Shown in pieces: positions 61,509-64,000 of a DNA stretch of 64,000 nucleotides. The notes beneath the pieces are model-generated. The model was not told the origin of the DNA and did not search any database. It saw nothing but the letters and a program-made list of their open reading frames with translations. A program made the translations under genes and the position numbers. Position 1 is the first letter of the stretch; the number at the start of each line of letters is the position of its first letter. This DNA is from Streptomyces clavifer (lineage in GTDB: Bacteria; Actinomycetota; Actinomycetes; Streptomycetales; Streptomycetaceae): NCBI GenBank assembly GCA_014651175.1, contig BMWJ01000020.1, positions 18,729 to 82,728 on the forward strand, given 5' to 3'.

Positions 61509-61988
61509 ATGTCAGACCCCACCTCTTCGGAGCTTCCGAACACGGCGGAAGCGGGACAGCTGAGCTACGCCATCTTCCAGCTCGCCCGCGCCCACCGCGC
61601 CCATGCCGCCGCCATGCTGCGCGCCATGAACCTGCACCCGGGGCAGGAGTTGCTGCTCATGCAGCTCTTCGACCACGACGGCCGGACCCAGGCGGAACTG
61701 CTGGAGCGGGCCGGTCTCGACCACTCCACCGTTTCCAAGTCCCTGCGCCGCATGCAGGAGGCCGGGCTGCTCACCCGGGAGCCGGCCTCCCACGACCGGC
61801 GGGTCATGGTGGTTCACCTCACCAACGCCGGGCGTGCCCTCCAAGAGCCCATCGCCGACATGTGGCGGACCCTGGAACAGGTTTCCGTGAGCAACCTGAC
61901 CCCTGACCAAATCCAGGCATTCACCACCTGCGCACGCATCATCGAGAAGTCGGTCAGGGACCACAGCCGACAGTCACCCGGCGAGTAG
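61509..61988 (+). CDS. MarR-family regulator
   Basis: 159 residues. The winged helix is GRTQAELLERAGLDHSTVSK with the wing EPASHDRRVMVVHLTNAGRA, and it is flanked by dimerisation helices. One cysteine near the C-terminus (TTCARII) could sense redox, but this is speculative. Probably it represses the oxidoreductase and itself through the paired palindromes upstream of the operon, with a small electrophile as inducer. Confidence 0.88.
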   Translation: MSDPTSSELPNTAEAGQLSYAIFQLARAHRAHAAAMLRAMNLHPGQELLLMQLFDHDGRTQAELLERAGLDHSTVSKSLRRMQEAGLLTREPASHDRRVMVVHLTNAGRALQEPIADMWRTLEQVSVSNLTPDQIQAFTTCARIIEKSVRDHSRQSPGE

Positions 61989-62179
61989 GCGGGCACGGCG
62001 AGCCGGCTGAGGGCCGGCGGCACCGGCGGAGCCGACCGGCCTCCCGCCGACGGCCCCACACACCACCAGCCCCGTGCCAGCCGCAGCCCGTACGAGAAGG
62101 ACTCGCCATGACCACGGCCCCGGGCGCCCCAGCGGGCCGGCCACCCCGGCTCATCGAGTGCACGCCGGCCGCTTCGCCC

Positions 62180-62510
62180 TGCACACCGAGTAGCGGAATC
62201 GCGCCCGGTTTCATGGCGCCGTCCAGGTGGTAGTGGTCCGGCTCGTCCTTCGCGGGCCTGGCCGGCACCTGGCCGAACTCGACACAGGCGGGGTGCCTCG
62301 AGACGGGAACGACCTGCTCGAGGTGGATGCCGGTCTCCTCGGACAACTCCCGCAAGGCTGCGCCGACCAGCCTCGTATCGGTCGGCTCGAGATGCCCGCA
62401 CGGCGAAGCGCGCAGGTTCCCAGATTCCTGAACGCTGGCAGGCCGGAGCCTGCGTGTCAGTTGATGGCTGTGGCGGTCCCGCGCACGGGTTCCGGCGAAA
62501 CTGACGGGAT
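62180..62510 (-). pseudogene. Nudix hydrolase relic
   Basis: In the minus frame, CGHLEPTDTRLVGAALRELS followed by EETGI is an intact Nudix box, and the next stretch includes FGQVPARPAKDEPDHYHLDG. No start or N-terminal strand survives upstream, and the end runs into an unrelated sequence (GVHSMSRGGRPAGAP). The stretch 61989-62548 contains no other gene. Confidence 0.65.
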
Positions 62511-62548
62511 CTGAGTCTCCGAGCGTTTGCTGTGCCGCGTCTAACTGG

Positions 62549-63202
62549 CTAACGGGCAGGCCAATGTGGGTTCGGTGTGCCGTCATCGCTCATGTGCGCC
62601 CGTTGCCAGATTTCGTTCCAGTTGAACGGAGTCTCCGGCACGAACCGGTGCCGCTGCCCGCACGGACATGGCGCCAGCGCCCGCGCGCACCCACGGCACA
62701 GCTCGACCCAACCGTGCCCGGTCGAGCTCAGCACTCGGGGTCCGTCATCCCCGCAAGCTGGGCAACCGGGCGGCTCGACACCGTCCAAAATCGCGTTCTG
62801 CCGCTGGACGTACTCGGTCAGGCGCAGCGACGGGTGGCGAAACGGGTCTTCGAACCAGGCACGGTCGGGGCTTTCCCACCAGTTCCGCAGCCACCATGGC
62901 CGAGGGTTCGGTACAGCCCGCCGCCCGGCCTGCTTCTCCGCCCGGCGCTGTGCGGCGTACTCGTCTGCCCGCACGAGCCACAGCACCCGCGCCTCGTGCA
63001 GTTCCTCCACCGCCCGTGCCAGCGCGTCCGGGTCCGCCTCCAACCGACGGGGGATCGCGGCGCTGAGCGTGAGGTGGTGGTAGGTCGCCCGCAAGCCGTA
63101 CGGAGCGAAAACGGTAAGGCAAGTGCGCAACGCGCTGTGCCGCCGGTGGAGGGGGAGCCGGGCGTCGTGCACGTGCACTCGGTGGGTCAGGAAGCTGGTC
63201 AT
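62549..63202 (-). CDS. Hypothetical protein with a C-terminal zinc-ribbon-like region
   Basis: 217 residues. The C-terminal part has Cys pairs (PPGCPACGDDGP, then ELCRGCARALAPCPCGQRHR) that could bind zinc. The N-terminal half is basic with a coiled-coil look, and a W-rich segment (PRPWWLRNWWESPDRAWF) lies in the middle. The stop is followed by nothing recognised. The start overlaps the stop of the next gene upstream by four bases. I do not recognise the family; such genes are common in Streptomyces mobile elements. Confidence 0.6.
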   Translation of the reverse strand: MTSFLTHRVHVHDARLPLHRRHSALRTCLTVFAPYGLRATYHHLTLSAAIPRRLEADPDALARAVEELHEARVLWLVRADEYAAQRRAEKQAGRRAVPNPRPWWLRNWWESPDRAWFEDPFRHPSLRLTEYVQRQNAILDGVEPPGCPACGDDGPRVLSSTGHGWVELCRGCARALAPCPCGQRHRFVPETPFNWNEIWQRAHMSDDGTPNPHWPAR

Positions 63203-63828
63203 GGTGTAGGCGCCACGTCCAGTGCCCGTGCCAGGGCGGCAGTGACGGCGGCAGCGTGTGCTGGCAGGTGTTGTTCAGCCCAGGTTTCGGCAAGATTGAA
63301 AAAGTCCTGCAAATCCTGCTGGGCGCCGGCAACGAGCGTACGTGTCTGGTCTATTGACAGCTGGATCACCGGGCTGCTGTCCGCCCCGTCAGCGTCGAGC
63401 GTCAGCCGGACAATGTCGCCAAGGCGTTCGGCCATCGAGGACGGATCGTGGCCGAAGTAGGCGCAGCCGGTGCCGTTAAGCACCTCCAGCCAGTCGCGCC
63501 AGGTCTCCAGGCCGTTGCAGCAGCCCGGCTCGACGAAGACGGTGGCGGTGGCGTTGTCGGTCACCCGAAAGCCGCCGGCGGCGAACAGATCAGGCATGGT
63601 GAGCAGCCCGTGCAGGAAGGTGCCCAGCGGGTCGGTCGGGCACGGTCCGTGCTCTTCCTCCGGCTCGAAGTCGTTGCAGGTGGCGATCTGCATAACCGCC
63701 GTGCCGACCTCCGCCGGAGTCAGCTCCCCGTTCAGCACGAGGTAGCCATATGGCTCGTACTTTCCCACCGGCCAGAGAGCGAAGTCGTCCGCAGCGAAGA
63801 TCTCCAGAACGGGTCGCATCACAATCAC
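63199..63828 (-). CDS. Hypothetical protein
   Basis: 209 residues from the GTG or ATG region near 63828. Acidic composition with a conserved-looking start EIFAADDFALWPVGKYEPYG and a short segment with CCNGLETWRDWLEVLNGTGC. No membrane segment or signal peptide. It forms an operon with the zinc-ribbon-like protein through the four-base overlap. Function unknown. Beyond 63830 no gene is visible to the window edge. Confidence 0.6.
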   Translation of the reverse strand: MIVMRPVLEIFAADDFALWPVGKYEPYGYLVLNGELTPAEVGTAVMQIATCNDFEPEEEHGPCPTDPLGTFLHGLLTMPDLFAAGGFRVTDNATATVFVEPGCCNGLETWRDWLEVLNGTGCAYFGHDPSSMAERLGDIVRLTLDADGADSSPVIQLSIDQTRTLVAGAQQDLQDFFNLAETWAEQHLPAHAAAVTAALARALDVAPTP

Positions 63829-64000
63829 ATGGGGATGATGCCGGACCCACTGCTACACCGCCACGGGCTTTCAGCTGGCATCAGGCTCGGAGCGGGCCCG
63901 CTAAGTGAGCGTTTGCTCAGCCTATGTCCGTCGAAGCTACTCATCGGTCACCCGGTCTGTCCAGAGTCCGAGTCTGTGATCCAGCGCCCTTCGGCGGAGT

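Overview
The window is very GC-rich actinobacterial DNA, with GTG and TTG starts, genes packed with 4-nt ATGA/GTGA overlaps, and families typical of Streptomyces (conserved Streptomyces hypotheticals, ECF sigma factor with a DGPF partner, MerR-PP2C fusion). A tap-tpg pair (telomere-associated protein and terminal protein, 39.1-41.8 kb) argues for a linear Streptomyces replicon, either a chromosome arm or a linear plasmid. The many decayed genes (ISL3 and ISAzo13 transposase relics, GlxA relics, truncated cobF, broken copZ, broken Nudix genes) fit an unstable arm region.

Region 1 (0-3.3 kb): small hypothetical genes and relics. Region 2 (3.3-18.4 kb, all minus strand): a complete isonitrile lipopeptide (INLP) cluster. 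It has the five core enzymes in the order known from Streptomyces sco and mycobacterial Rv0097-Rv0101 clusters (isonitrile-forming oxygenase, FcoT-like thioesterase, acyl-ACP ligase, ACP, C-A-PCP-R NRPS). They are followed by a lipoprotein/FecCD/ATPase importer and preceded by extra genes: a second ACP, a KAS III, an MFS exporter, an aspartyl hydroxylase-like oxygenase and an isonitrile-hydratase-like DJ-1 protein. Region 3 (18.7-24.3 kb): a copper block with a PCuAC-like chaperone, a His/Met-rich small membrane protein, a CopA P-type ATPase, a broken copZ, a His/Met-rich membrane protein and an ECF sigma factor. Regions 2 and 3 together read as making, exporting, re-importing and disarming a copper-binding isonitrile, plus copper handling.

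Region 4 (24.6-36.1 kb): three cobalamin riboswitches within about 6 kb. The first precedes metE (B12-independent methionine synthase). The second, on the minus strand, precedes a [2Fe-2S] protein and a FhuF-like reductase. The third precedes a tightly overlapping five-gene operon: GHMP (PduX-like) kinase, PLP-dependent cysteine-synthase-like enzyme, ATP-grasp ligase, MFS transporter, methyltransferase. I do not recognise this operon as a described pathway. Its logic (phosphorylate a hydroxy-amino acid, beta-replace, ligate, export, under B12 repression) makes it the best candidate for an undescribed system, possibly a cobalt metallophore with reductive metal release.

Region 5 (36.1-43.8 kb): GlxA relic, ECF42-type sigma factor with a frameshifted DGPF/YCII gene, tpg and tap, MerR-PP2C fusion. 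Region 6 (43.8-51.4 kb): a YcaQ-like winged-helix protein, then an unassigned cluster of MFS, hypothetical, two paralogous YVTN beta-propellers, a 2OG-Fe(II) oxygenase and an ArsR-like regulator, and a divergent VOC protein. Region 7 (51.4-60.0 kb): IS relics, hypotheticals, a Nudix hydrolase, and a transport/methylation cluster (frameshifted ABC exporter, MFS, two methyltransferases, the second with a truncated Nudix tail) ending next to a MITE-like inverted repeat. Region 8 (60.4-63.8 kb): quinone oxidoreductase plus MarR regulator with a visible operator, a Nudix relic and two hypotheticals. No tRNA, rRNA or CRISPR array was seen. All functions are from reading the sequence; no searches were run.
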